Shown piece after piece: positions 43,309 to 52,328 of a stretch of DNA of 64,000 bases. The notes under the pieces were generated by a model that worked only from the letters and a program-made list of their open reading frames with translations, was not told where the DNA came from and ran no database searches. The position numbers and the translations under genes were made by a program. The stretch comes from an uncultured Coriobacteriaceae bacterium (lineage in GTDB: Bacteria; Actinomycetota; Coriobacteriia; Coriobacteriales; Atopobiaceae): positions 1-64,000 of the forward strand of contig CADBYM010000015.1 of NCBI GenBank assembly GCA_902798915.1, written 5' to 3'. The first letter of the stretch is position 1. Each line of letters opens with the position of its first letter.

Positions 43309-44787
43309 ATGCTAAGTCATCGTCTTGACCCGACGGATGTGCTTGATGTGGAGAGTTACGCAATGCTGCGTCGTAACGAGTTGAGTAGTGTGATTTCCCC
43401 GCAGCTCATTCAGCATGATGAAGAGCGGGAGTTGCAGTACAAGACGGAAGACATGCATGAGGCTAAGTCATACCTTAGCACCCACGTCTTCAATCGTACC
43501 CAGTACATTGCCGTCCTGCTGAGCTTCACCAACGCGTTCATTGAGGCTTACGAGTACATGCTCCCGGATACGGGTCTCGTGGGCGACTTGAGTTACGTAT
43601 TCATAGACAACAACTTGGGTGTACACGTTCCCTATGCGCCTATCGAGGGGTTCGTAGGCAATGAGGGGGCACTCGAGGTGCTGCGTAGCGTCGAACAATT
43701 GCTCGAGCCAGACGAGAGCAGCGGTGAAGTGGATTACGCACAAACCGTGCGCGAGGCGCTTACCAAATGGAAAAGCTTCAAACTTCCTGAGTTTAAGCGC
43801 ATATTGTGTTCCCTCACGTTACAGCCAGAATTGGCTTCTGGACAGCATGACGGAACCCCGCGGCAAGTTGGACCCTCCGAGCGGCAAAACGCTCATGACG
43901 CGCGATCGCGCGATAGGGTTCGAGAGGACGAACGAGGTGCTCATGAGGAGCGTCGTAGCCGCGAGGCGTCCAACGCCGCGGAAACGCCAGGCATGATACA
44001 CGGCGATATAGTTATACCCGGTAGCAATATGGTTATACCCGGCGGCAATAATGCGCAGCCCTCGTCCGATGCTATTGCAGACATCGATGCCAAGGAGCAC
44101 GGGGCCGAGCGTAAGGGCCTGTTCGATAGTTTCTTTGCCCGCATAACAAGGGAGAAGCCAGAAGAAGGGCATGCCAGGGTAGTCTCCCGATTCGGTGATG
44201 GAGATACTCACGGTGACATGGCCATCCCAGGTAGAGAGACGCCTTCGGATTCGCACATAGATGTGCCTAACGAAGATGCGGGGGAACTGAATGAGAGTTC
44301 ACGCAGGCAAGGCGATAGCGTGCACAACAATGCGGGTCGTACGAGTCACGGTATGCGAACGATGGCCTATACGTATGCCGATGATGACGAGGAGAGTGTA
44401 GTTATCGGGCACGAGGTAAAAGAGCGTCTTCCGGCAGAAGAAGGCCGCATGCCGACGACGGACTACAGTGGCAAACAGCCTGTGACAGTGGGAGCTTATC
44501 TCATACGGCAGAAGACAGGGACGAAGCAACTCGTGAGCGTTACGCCCTTCTATATTGGGCGGTTGAGAAGCGAGGTTGACTTCTTTATTCCAGACAACAA
44601 GCTCGTCGGTCGCGTCCATGCTGCCATAACGTTTACAGATGGTCAATTCTACCTTGTGGATAAGGATTCTCGCAACCATACGTACCTCGATGGTAGACAG
44701 CTCGAGCCCAATGTGCCTACGCCCATAAGGTCCGGAAGCGTAATCGTGCTCTCTCAGACCGAAACGCTTCTGTTTCGTGTCGATTAG
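43309..44787 (+). CDS. FHA-domain protein, possibly DUF6382-type N-terminus
   Basis: A 492-residue protein. The first 170 residues form a globular domain resembling the N-terminal module found in front of FHA domains in Firmicutes (DUF6382-like; moderate confidence). A long charged linker follows, with three (G/M)xxxIPG repeats (HGDIVIPGSN, MVIPGGN, HGDMAIPGRE). The FHA domain occupies residues 412-490: FYIGRLRSEVDF, KLVGRVHAAI, SRNHTYLDG. FHA domains bind phosphothreonine peptides. The linker contains ADDDEESVVI (Ser363), similar to motifs in three other proteins of this locus. GGAGGA lies 8 nt before ATG 43309. Confidence 0.85.
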   Translation: MLSHRLDPTDVLDVESYAMLRRNELSSVISPQLIQHDEERELQYKTEDMHEAKSYLSTHVFNRTQYIAVLLSFTNAFIEAYEYMLPDTGLVGDLSYVFIDNNLGVHVPYAPIEGFVGNEGALEVLRSVEQLLEPDESSGEVDYAQTVREALTKWKSFKLPEFKRILCSLTLQPELASGQHDGTPRQVGPSERQNAHDARSRDRVREDERGAHEERRSREASNAAETPGMIHGDIVIPGSNMVIPGGNNAQPSSDAIADIDAKEHGAERKGLFDSFFARITREKPEEGHARVVSRFGDGDTHGDMAIPGRETPSDSHIDVPNEDAGELNESSRRQGDSVHNNAGRTSHGMRTMAYTYADDDEESVVIGHEVKERLPAEEGRMPTTDYSGKQPVTVGAYLIRQKTGTKQLVSVTPFYIGRLRSEVDFFIPDNKLVGRVHAAITFTDGQFYLVDKDSRNHTYLDGRQLEPNVPTPIRSGSVIVLSQTETLLFRVD

Positions 44788-44807
44788 CCAAGAAGGGAGA
44801 TGGAGTC

Positions 44808-45650
44808 ATGGCGACATATAACGGCTTGAGGTGCCCACATTGCGGGGCCCCGATACGAGACTCTTTTCTGTTTTGCATGGAATGCGGCGAGCAGATAAAG
44901 CGGGCGCCGGAAGTCCGCCAGAAGCAGAGTGACGATCGTTTGTACACAAGTGAACAGCCGGACTCGCTAAACGTGTCGAATCAAGCCGTGGAACGTATGG
45001 AACCATATCCTGGCTTTGATTCACAGCATGTGGAGACTTCCACGTATGAGCGACGCGAGTTTTCCCAAACATCATACGCTCCTTCATACACCGCACCTTA
45101 CAACACCGCGCCGGTTGACGCTCAACCGATGGATGGGGTGCCTAACGAGAGTCGAGACCTAACTCGTGGCCCTTCCACGAGTATGCGCGCTATAGTGCAG
45201 CCGACATCCAACTACGAGTCAGACGTTACTGACGTATACATTCCGCCGCAGAGCAAGGTTGGCAAGGCTAAAAGCGCGGCTGGTCTCGGATTTGTCCCGA
45301 CTCCGAGTCGTTCGGCGTTGGATGACGAAGAGACTATGGTCGTGCAAAACAACGTATACGTGCTCACAAGCAAGGATACCAACGAAAGCTACTCCCTGAC
45401 GCTACCGTGTGTCGTAGGCAGAAGCAGAAATGCATCGGACGTGAAGGTTTCGACGCGGGCTTCGGTGAGTCGAAGGCACGCGCGCATCTACATGGTTGCG
45501 GGCACCATCATGATTCAGGACATGGCTACGACTAACGGGACGTACGTAGATGGCGTGGCGGTGAGCAATGATGCGGGAACCCAACTCGTGAACGGTTGCA
45601 CGGTGCGTTTGGGAGACGAGGACTACACATTTGAGCTGCGTGGCAGATAG
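44808..45650 (+). CDS. zinc-ribbon FHA-domain protein
   Basis: A 280-residue protein: zinc ribbon (CPHCGAPI...CMECGEQI, residues 9-27), a long Ser/Thr/Tyr/Pro-rich linker and a C-terminal FHA domain (about 185-278; CVVGRSRNASDV, SVSRRHARIY, TTNGTYVDG). Just before the FHA domain is LDDEETMVV (171-179). A phospho-Thr there could be bound by the protein's own FHA domain, as the ETTS motif is in GarA/OdhI, so this may be a phosphorylation switch. AAGGGAG precedes ATG 44808, and it follows the other FHA gene by 20 bp, so the two form an operon. Confidence 0.88.
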   Translation: MATYNGLRCPHCGAPIRDSFLFCMECGEQIKRAPEVRQKQSDDRLYTSEQPDSLNVSNQAVERMEPYPGFDSQHVETSTYERREFSQTSYAPSYTAPYNTAPVDAQPMDGVPNESRDLTRGPSTSMRAIVQPTSNYESDVTDVYIPPQSKVGKAKSAAGLGFVPTPSRSALDDEETMVVQNNVYVLTSKDTNESYSLTLPCVVGRSRNASDVKVSTRASVSRRHARIYMVAGTIMIQDMATTNGTYVDGVAVSNDAGTQLVNGCTVRLGDEDYTFELRGR

Positions 45651-45695
45651 CTTGGCCTGCGTTGCGAAGAGGCTTGATTGCGGGGTGGGATAGGG

Positions 45696-45986
45696 ATGGA
45701 CTTCGCCTCGGTGAATCTTGTGACCGTTGCCTTGGTCGTGGTCGGAGCGATCATGGCAACGTGTTCGCTTGGGATGGTCGTGGTATTGTTCGCGAATACC
45801 CGACCCGAGCGCCTGCTGCCCATACTGGTCGCGATAGTCCTACCGTCCCTTTTGCTGGCTATGGGTATCGCATGGGGAGTTGGTGTGATGCCATTCCTCG
45901 TATGGGTGATAGTCTTGGCGGGTGCCGCTCTTGTGGGTAGCCTTTACCTCGTCGTCTCCAAGATTCGTAAGTGCTTGGACGATTAA
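45696..45986 (+). CDS. small integral membrane protein
   Basis: A 96-residue protein with three hydrophobic helices (LVTVALVVVGAIMATCSLGM, LLPILVAIVLPSLLLAMGIA, PFLVWVIVLAGAALVGSLYL) and a basic C-terminal end. It starts at ATG 45696, 45 bp after the FHA gene, with a GGGATAGG site. I recognise no family. It is probably the third gene of the FHA operon. Confidence 0.65.
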   Translation: MDFASVNLVTVALVVVGAIMATCSLGMVVVLFANTRPERLLPILVAIVLPSLLLAMGIAWGVGVMPFLVWVIVLAGAALVGSLYLVVSKIRKCLDD

Positions 45987-46124
45987 CCGCTATGAGTGTT
46001 GGGATGTAACAAACGACGCACGAGATGGTATTTCTACTTCTTGATGTGTGATTGGCCAAAACCATAGACTTAACGCATGCTTTGATTTTGCACACTAATC
46101 GTAGACTTCGAGGAGGAAGCCACC

Positions 46125-47555
46125 ATGCAACCGTATCCTATAAAGCACTACGATCGTCCGCAGCATCTTGCGCCAGATAGCTTAGCGGCCTATTACGATC
46201 GCCCCTATCTCAAGACTGCTCGCGCTGCGACCGCTGCCGTGCTCGCAGGCTTGCTTTCTTTCCCTGGCACCGCCTTTGCGGCTACGGAGGTTGGTGTTGA
46301 CGGCGAAACATATACCGAAGCATGGGGTGATGGCAGCACGTGGAGTTGGGATGGCGCCGACAACATGGAGCTTAATGGCTACAACGGTTCGGGTATCAAT
46401 GCTGTTGGCGACCTGACGATTGATCTTTATGGTGAGAACTTCATTTCTGCGGATGGTGCAGGTTATGGTGTAAGTGTGAGCGATGGTGACCTTACCATTG
46501 CGGGAGAGAACGGTGGCGGAAGCCTGTTCGTCGGTAACGAGGGCTATGGCATCGAGAACGCAAATGGCAACGTGACCATCAACAACGCAGACGTCACAAT
46601 AGATACAGGCTCGTGTGCATTACATACAGAGACGGGTGACGTTACCATTGAGAATGGCTCAAACGTGACGGCAAACTCTGGCAGTTATGCTGCCGTTCAT
46701 GCAGGGAATCATCTTGAAGGTGATGTGAACATAACGGACTCTACCGTCAATGCGACGTGTAGCGATTCTTATGGTAGCGGGATTCTTGCGGGCTGGAACC
46801 AATCGGACGGCAGCAGTGATTCGGCTGACGTCAACGTTAACATTAAGAACTCGAACGTCACTGCCGAAGGTGGCGAGCATGCAATCTACAGCCAGGGTGG
46901 CATGAATCTGGAGAATAGCGACATCACGGCCTCAACGGCTACCGATGGTCTGGAGGCCGAGAAGGACAAGAGCCAGACGACTGAGACTGACGAGAAGGAC
47001 GAGAGCCTGGAGGCCGAGTCTGACGAGAGCTTGACGAGTCAGGCTGAGGCAGGTTCCTCTACAGGTGCCGCTATCGCCGCACAGGAACCGATAAGGTTTT
47101 CTAGCACAAACTTCAATGGGATGGGTTTGACCGATCAGTCGGATGGGGAAATCCATTACCTTGGATACGCTGACGGTAGCGCCGCTCAGACCGTTGTGGC
47201 CTCTCATACCGGTAGCGCTTCAAAGTTCGTCAATGGCGTGGGCAGGGAGCAGACGAATGGCGCGAGTCCCATCTCCAGAACGGATACTTCTCACGACACG
47301 GCTGTTCCCGCGACGAATGATGGTGCTACATCAGCCACATCGACGGGTGCTGGAATTGCCGGCGTAGCGGCTGCGCGTTTGGCACCGACGGGTGGCAACC
47401 GTCTGGCATCGACGGGTGGCAACGTGGCAAGCGCGTTCACCCAGCTCGCCACGGCCGTGACGTCAGATCCCACGAGCTTTGTGGCAGCAGGTTCAGCCTT
47501 TGCGAGTGGCATTGGTGCAATAGTTGCTGGTATAGTTAGAAAAAAGCGTTTCTAA
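46125..47555 (+). CDS. secreted beta-helix/carbohydrate-binding-like surface protein
   Basis: A 476-residue exported protein with an unusually long N-region (two YDRP copies in the first 27 residues) before the hydrophobic core TAAVLAGLLSFPGTAFA. The mature part has short repeats of GDLTI, GNVTINNAD and GDVNITDS type, as in carbohydrate-binding or polymorphic beta-helix proteins of Coriobacteriia. An acidic repeat (ETDEKDESLEAESDESL) follows. Near the C-terminus LAPTGGN and LASTGGN resemble degenerate sortase signals, and the protein ends with a hydrophobic segment and RKKRF. Surface anchoring is likely. GAGGAGG lies upstream of the ATG. Confidence 0.78.
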   Translation: MQPYPIKHYDRPQHLAPDSLAAYYDRPYLKTARAATAAVLAGLLSFPGTAFAATEVGVDGETYTEAWGDGSTWSWDGADNMELNGYNGSGINAVGDLTIDLYGENFISADGAGYGVSVSDGDLTIAGENGGGSLFVGNEGYGIENANGNVTINNADVTIDTGSCALHTETGDVTIENGSNVTANSGSYAAVHAGNHLEGDVNITDSTVNATCSDSYGSGILAGWNQSDGSSDSADVNVNIKNSNVTAEGGEHAIYSQGGMNLENSDITASTATDGLEAEKDKSQTTETDEKDESLEAESDESLTSQAEAGSSTGAAIAAQEPIRFSSTNFNGMGLTDQSDGEIHYLGYADGSAAQTVVASHTGSASKFVNGVGREQTNGASPISRTDTSHDTAVPATNDGATSATSTGAGIAGVAAARLAPTGGNRLASTGGNVASAFTQLATAVTSDPTSFVAAGSAFASGIGAIVAGIVRKKRF

Positions 47556-47581
47556 ACTATCATTGGGGTTAGCAGACGTGC

Positions 47582-47619
47582 AAGAGGGTTCGCGAGCTAG
47601 TTCTTGCGACCCCTCTTTG
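47582..47619 (+). terminator. terminator after the surface-protein gene
   Basis: AAGAGGGTTCGC pairs with GCGACCCCTCTT (one mismatch, 12-nt loop) and is followed by TTTGCTTCGTTTG, 27 bp after the stop codon. Confidence 0.7.
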
Positions 47620-47654
47620 CTTCGTTTGCAGGCATCTTGGGGTGGGTGACAAAC

Positions 47655-49256
47655 ATGCCACAACTGCAAGAAGGTAGCTTGTCTTGGGCAATATGCGATG
47701 CCTTAAAAGTTGTCGCCGGGAATTGGGGCGCGGGAGACATAAGCGTGCTCATCAATGACCCCCAAAAGTTCTTCTCATTTGTAACAGACGGCTACGGAGC
47801 TACCGACTCGGCCGAGATGCAGGCGCTCAGAATTGGTTGTTTGGATCGTGGTTACCTGCCCATCTTCCATAACGCCGCACGCTTTGGCGTTACCTATTTG
47901 GAAGCATCTGTATCCGAAGCCACTGCCTACCTTCAAAGACTCTTGGAGCAGAATCCCATACCTCCTGGAATGAGTGCCAATACGAAGTTCAGATGGAGCC
48001 AAAGTGTCGCAGGCACGGTGTCAAACGCTATGGTGGAGGGTATTGAGGCCTTCATGGGCTGGGGGTATGACGAAGCGAATGTGCCCCATAGCGATGATGA
48101 GATAACGCAGCATGTAACAAAGAACAAGGTAACGAAGATACAGGATGATGTTCTCGTCCCCGTCAATCCCGTCACTGACCATCTGGTTCATGAGGATCCG
48201 TCGCCTGATGGAGCAAGGCGGAAAGCATACATCATTGCAATCATTGTGCTATCCATCCTGGTGGTACTGGTAATCGGTGCCTTGGTTGGCATGGCGCTGT
48301 TTGACGCGCATGCGGGCAAGGGGACCGACTCTGATGATGCCGTCGGCAAAACGGAGCTGAGTGAAGCTGATGATGCGAACGAAGACGCTGATGAAGATGA
48401 TGGAGACGCCGATAACGGGCAAATCGGTAGAGAGGTTGGCGAGACCGTAAACGAGATTACGGCGACGCTTAGCTTTGATGCCAATGGCGCAGAAGAGGGC
48501 ACACCGCCCAAGCCAATGGAATGCGCCAAAGACACCGACACGATCCTTCCGGATGTGGGCGATATGAGGAAGGAAGGCTATGTTTTTGGTGGTTGGGGAC
48601 TCTCGAAGGATGCCTATAAAGTGTATGGCGAGGGTGATGCTTACTATGTCGATGATGACGCTACCCTTTACGCCATATGGAACGTCGTGGTCGAGGAGTC
48701 AAAAGACTTCGAGACAACGGAGATAGCCTATGCCGCTGATGACGGAGGATATGTGGCTATGGTCTTCGTGACAAACAATTCCAGGCAGACGTATGATTTG
48801 GTGGCGACATTCGACTTTATCGATGCGGGTGGTAAGACCGTTGAGTCAGGCGTTGACTCGGTGTGGAGTATAGGTCCAGGGGATACGACGCTCGTCACCA
48901 AGCAAACGTCCAAGAAGAGCACGAAGAACGCAAGGTGGAGAATGGTCGCGAGCAGACCAGCCTTTGGTGCATCCTCCATAGCACCATTGCTCAAAGCAAC
49001 AGTGACTAAGATTGACGATAACGGCGCCGAGCTTACGGTGACTAACGAAAGCAAGAAACCGTGCTACCTTACGTTTGCCACGCTGTATGGGCGCGATGAC
49101 AAAGGCCACTTCGCCCAGCAGACAAATGCCGTGGAACAGAACGAGCAGCTTCTTGAGCCGAAGGCGTCAATCGTGCTCACCTATGAGGGAAACTATTGGC
49201 AGTACTTTACCAATGATGTTTATCTCTATGGGTATGCAGACAAGTACGATCAGTAG
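47655..49256 (+). CDS. single-pass membrane protein with InlB-type repeat
   Basis: A 533-residue protein. The N-terminal 190 residues are predicted to be cytoplasmic and globular with no family I recognise, followed by a transmembrane helix (AYIIAIIVLSILVVLVIGAL), a very acidic spacer, an InlB/Listeria-Bacteroides repeat (ATLSFDANGAEEGTPPKP to ATLYAIW) and two beta-rich domains rich in VTNNS/VTNES motifs. It lacks a signal peptide, so the topology is Nin-Cout. It may link an intracellular signal to the surface. ATG 47655 has a weak GGGTGG site; an in-frame GTG at 47646 is an alternative. Confidence 0.72.
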   Translation: MPQLQEGSLSWAICDALKVVAGNWGAGDISVLINDPQKFFSFVTDGYGATDSAEMQALRIGCLDRGYLPIFHNAARFGVTYLEASVSEATAYLQRLLEQNPIPPGMSANTKFRWSQSVAGTVSNAMVEGIEAFMGWGYDEANVPHSDDEITQHVTKNKVTKIQDDVLVPVNPVTDHLVHEDPSPDGARRKAYIIAIIVLSILVVLVIGALVGMALFDAHAGKGTDSDDAVGKTELSEADDANEDADEDDGDADNGQIGREVGETVNEITATLSFDANGAEEGTPPKPMECAKDTDTILPDVGDMRKEGYVFGGWGLSKDAYKVYGEGDAYYVDDDATLYAIWNVVVEESKDFETTEIAYAADDGGYVAMVFVTNNSRQTYDLVATFDFIDAGGKTVESGVDSVWSIGPGDTTLVTKQTSKKSTKNARWRMVASRPAFGASSIAPLLKATVTKIDDNGAELTVTNESKKPCYLTFATLYGRDDKGHFAQQTNAVEQNEQLLEPKASIVLTYEGNYWQYFTNDVYLYGYADKYDQ

Positions 49257-49277
49257 TTGTCTGCATACCCCATCAGC

Positions 49278-49946
49278 TTAGTTGTCGAAGAAGCTTTGGC
49301 GCCTGTGGTAGTACAGCACGTTGAGCACTACGAACACGAGCATGGGTATGACGGAGATGAGACCCAGCGCACCCCTTGCAACAAAGGCCAACAAGGTGTT
49401 CAATACGAGGCTTATCCCGCACAAGGCATACAGCACGGGAAGCGCGGAGCGTTCGAGACGCGCAAGCCTGCCGCGAAGGCCGATGTTGAATATGCCGAGT
49501 AGGATGCCGAATGGGATGTAGAGCAGAACGGCGGGTCCCATCTGCTGGAAGATGGGAGTCAAGGTCTCTGATAAAAACTGGGGCCGCACAAAAATGGTGA
49601 CGACGATGAGCAGCGCCCCCAGTATGTCTAGTGCCCCTATGCCCACGAACACAAAGCTCACGCATAGTTTGTACCAGCGCCAGCCGTCATCGTCTCCGGA
49701 ATCAATCGACGACGAAGTGCCAAAGCCTATCTGATTGCGAGATGACGTGTCGTACGGATCTTGCTGATTGTACTCACCGGGAATAGTCAAGTGTGACGGT
49801 GAATTGCCTCTGTCCTCATACGTGGTTTGCGTGTTGGGGTTCTTTGCCTCCTGCAACCATTGTCGGTCTTCAGAAAGATTTGACTGGCAGATAGGACAGA
49901 ACCGTGCGCTTTCTGGGATGGGCGAACCGCAAACCGGGCAGAACAT
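49278..49946 (-). CDS. zinc-ribbon multi-pass membrane protein
   Basis: A 222-residue protein starting with a zinc ribbon (MFCPVCGSPIPESARFCPIC), then a polar linker rich in Asn, Ser and Asp, and four hydrophobic helices (KLCVSFVFVGIGALDILGAL, VLLYIPFGILLGIFNI, ALPVLYALCGISLVLNTLLA, LISVIPMLVFVVLNVLYYH). ATG 49946 has GGAGG 6 nt upstream, and longer frames lack a site. It is on the strand opposite to the flanking signalling genes and diverges from the kinase gene. Function unknown; related in design to the protein at 42171. Confidence 0.75.
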   Translation of the reverse strand: MFCPVCGSPIPESARFCPICQSNLSEDRQWLQEAKNPNTQTTYEDRGNSPSHLTIPGEYNQQDPYDTSSRNQIGFGTSSSIDSGDDDGWRWYKLCVSFVFVGIGALDILGALLIVVTIFVRPQFLSETLTPIFQQMGPAVLLYIPFGILLGIFNIGLRGRLARLERSALPVLYALCGISLVLNTLLAFVARGALGLISVIPMLVFVVLNVLYYHRRQSFFDN

Positions 49947-50187
49947 GGTAGCCTCCATGGATATCTGTGGAAATAAGGGCATAACTTGAGAAATTCTACG
50001 CAATCGACGGGGTCCCTCGGGTTGGGAAGCTCTTTGATTGTTACAAGAAACAGATTAGAAAAGACATTGCTACCCGCATCGGTTTTTGTGGCTTTCCGCG
50101 GGCGGATTGGTTGTTTGTGGTGGACTTGGGCGTGAGGTTGTTGCGCTATAGTGATGCCGAAGGCGAACGGAATGCAAGGGGTCAAGG

Positions 50188-51501
50188 ATGCCGCGAGAGC
50201 TCATTGAAGGTACTGAGTTAAACACCATGCTGGGCTGCAAGGTCTACATTGAGAAGAAGATTGGTAGCGGTGCGCAAGGCGATGTCTACTTGGTGGCATA
50301 TGAGGGAAGACAGATGGCCCTCAAATGGTACAATCTTGATAAGATATATGACATCGAAGCATTTGTGAAGAATCTGAAGCGCAACATTCGCAATGGTGCC
50401 CCTTCGCGTGACTTCCTGTGGCCTCTGGACATGACGGATTATTACGAGGGCACCTTTGGCTACATTATGGATTTGTATCCAAAGGATTACTGGGAAGCGA
50501 AGGAGTTTCTCGTTGGCAACGTGGACTTTCCGTCGTATCGACGAAGAGTAGACGCTTGCCTGAACATAGTATCGGCCTTTCGCTTATTGCACGCGAACGG
50601 TTATTCTTACTGCGATTTGAACGCGAGTAACTTTGTCATTAATCCTGCTACAGGCAAAGTGCTGATATACGACAACGACAACGTAACGCTCAACAACAAC
50701 GAGACCGGTGTGCTTGGAACGCTTAGCTATATGGCACCCGAGATCATCATGCGGAGATCGCTGCCCAACACATACAGCGACCGCTATTCGCTGGCGGTGT
50801 TTCTGTACCGCATGTTGTTGGGGCCGCATCCACTTGAGGGACGGCGTTCCGAGAACACGGTGCTCGATACTACGGTGCGACGGGAGCTATTCGGGACGCA
50901 GGCGATTTTTGCCATGGATCCGTATGACACGTCCAACGCGCCTAACCCACAGACGCAAGGCGAGCTCTTGCGTCTGTGGCAACAACTCCCCGGTCATCTA
51001 CGCTCCACGTTTGAGAGGGCGTTCTCGCAAGAGTCCTTGCATGATCCCTACATGAGACCGATAGAGGTGGATTGGCTCAGTTCGTTGACGCGCCTGCGTT
51101 CCGAAATCGTAAGGTGCGAATGCGGCAATGAGGTGTGCTGTGCGGACGGAAGACCCATGCGGTGCGATTGCGGAAGGGTGGTGCGTGCACCGTTTATTGC
51201 GCGCGTGCATGGAATCACGCTGCCCGTCTCCCGGGACATGCGCGTGTATCGCTGTCAGTTGGGTGGGGCAAAGCAATCGGAGGCTTTGGACCTGGTCGCG
51301 TGGACGATTGGCTCCCTTGACGACCCCCACGTCTTGGGGATTCGCAACATGGGCGAGGCCCCATGGAGAGTGCGCGATCCCCATTACGGTAGCTACTATC
51401 TGCCTAAAGATGATGTCCAAGAGGTGGAAGATGGAGTCATGCTGGAGATCCCCAAGGTCACTGGTTACGAGAGGGTTACGTTCGAGCGTAATGCCTATTA
51501 G
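50188..51501 (+). CDS. serine/threonine protein kinase with zinc ribbon (TerY-P triad type)
   Basis: A 437-residue soluble kinase. Gly-rich loop IGSGAQGDVYLV (25-36), ATP-anchoring Lys46 (ALKW), catalytic loop YCDLNASN with Asp143 and Asn148 (His-Arg of HRD replaced by Tyr-Cys), metal Asp162 in YDND instead of DFG, and YMAPE. Residues 310-329 form a zinc ribbon (CECGNEVCC...CDCG). The last 90 residues include VLGIRNMGEAPWRVRDPHYG, a small beta domain seen at the end of TerY-P kinases. It is followed 16 bp later by the vWA gene and then by PP2C, the order of the TerY-P triad (Ter-associated kinase, phosphatase and vWA). No ribosome site stands out; ATG 50188 fits the domain start. Confidence 0.88.
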   Translation: MPRELIEGTELNTMLGCKVYIEKKIGSGAQGDVYLVAYEGRQMALKWYNLDKIYDIEAFVKNLKRNIRNGAPSRDFLWPLDMTDYYEGTFGYIMDLYPKDYWEAKEFLVGNVDFPSYRRRVDACLNIVSAFRLLHANGYSYCDLNASNFVINPATGKVLIYDNDNVTLNNNETGVLGTLSYMAPEIIMRRSLPNTYSDRYSLAVFLYRMLLGPHPLEGRRSENTVLDTTVRRELFGTQAIFAMDPYDTSNAPNPQTQGELLRLWQQLPGHLRSTFERAFSQESLHDPYMRPIEVDWLSSLTRLRSEIVRCECGNEVCCADGRPMRCDCGRVVRAPFIARVHGITLPVSRDMRVYRCQLGGAKQSEALDLVAWTIGSLDDPHVLGIRNMGEAPWRVRDPHYGSYYLPKDDVQEVEDGVMLEIPKVTGYERVTFERNAY

Positions 51502-51517
51502 CAATTAGGAGATGTGC

Positions 51518-52279
51518 ATGAAACCAATCGGTCTATCCAACCGCGTCCTTCCTGTGTTCTATGTGCTCGATACCTCGGGAAGCATGCGGGGCGAACCCAT
51601 AGAGGTGCTCAATGCCGCCATGGAAGAGACGATTCGTCTGCTGCGTGAAGTCGCGCGACATAATGGTGACGCAAACGTGCGGATTGCCGTACTGAGCTTC
51701 GACAGCACGGTTCGGTGGATGCAGCCGGCCGGGCCGGAGGACTTGGAGGATTTTGTATGGAGGCCCCTGGTTGCTGTGCAGAGGGGATACACAAATATGG
51801 GTGCCGCAGTGCGCGAGCTCAATTCCAAGCTGTCTGCTAACGAGTTCTTGCGCTCGACGACGGGAAGCCTGCTGCCGGTAATCATCTTCATGACCGACGG
51901 ATATCCTACCGACGATTACAGCACCGAGCTATCCTATGCCATGCAGAATCCCAACTTTCGCAATGCCATTCGCATGGGGTTTGCCTTAGGGTCAAGCTGC
52001 GACCGCGCTATGTTGGAAAGCCTGGTGGGTGATCCAAGGGCGGTGGTGCAGGCCGACCAGCTTGATCAGTTCGAGGCGCTCATCAAGTTTGTGTCGGTGA
52101 CGGCAACGAGCATGGCGAGCGTCACACGTACCGAGTCGAACGAGCACCTTGCCGCCGAGATCGTTGGGCAGAGTCGTCTGCACGCTGGCTACGGCGAAGA
52201 TGACGTTACCGTTACCGTGGTTCCCGAGGATGTACGTCGTGGCAGGCGCCGCATGTGGGATATGAGTGATCCCTTGTAG
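51518..52279 (+). CDS. TerY-like von Willebrand factor A protein
   Basis: A 253-residue cytoplasmic vWA protein. The metal-ion site is intact: DTSGSMRGEPIEVLN, the Thr in GYTNMGAAV and the Asp in MTDGYPTDDY. The opening (LSNRVLPVFYVLDTSGSM) and the GEPIE and GxPTDD patterns are those of TerY, the vWA component of tellurite-resistance-associated systems. A C-terminal tail of about 60 residues is extra. AGGAG lies 6 nt before ATG 51518; an ATG two codons earlier is too close to the site. It probably acts as a substrate or adaptor of the flanking kinase and phosphatase. Confidence 0.87.
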   Translation: MKPIGLSNRVLPVFYVLDTSGSMRGEPIEVLNAAMEETIRLLREVARHNGDANVRIAVLSFDSTVRWMQPAGPEDLEDFVWRPLVAVQRGYTNMGAAVRELNSKLSANEFLRSTTGSLLPVIIFMTDGYPTDDYSTELSYAMQNPNFRNAIRMGFALGSSCDRAMLESLVGDPRAVVQADQLDQFEALIKFVSVTATSMASVTRTESNEHLAAEIVGQSRLHAGYGEDDVTVTVVPEDVRRGRRRMWDMSDPL

Positions 52280-52328
52280 TCATGCGAGCACCTTGCATTC
52301 GTGAGGAAAGGGCCTGGAGGTCGCGTAC

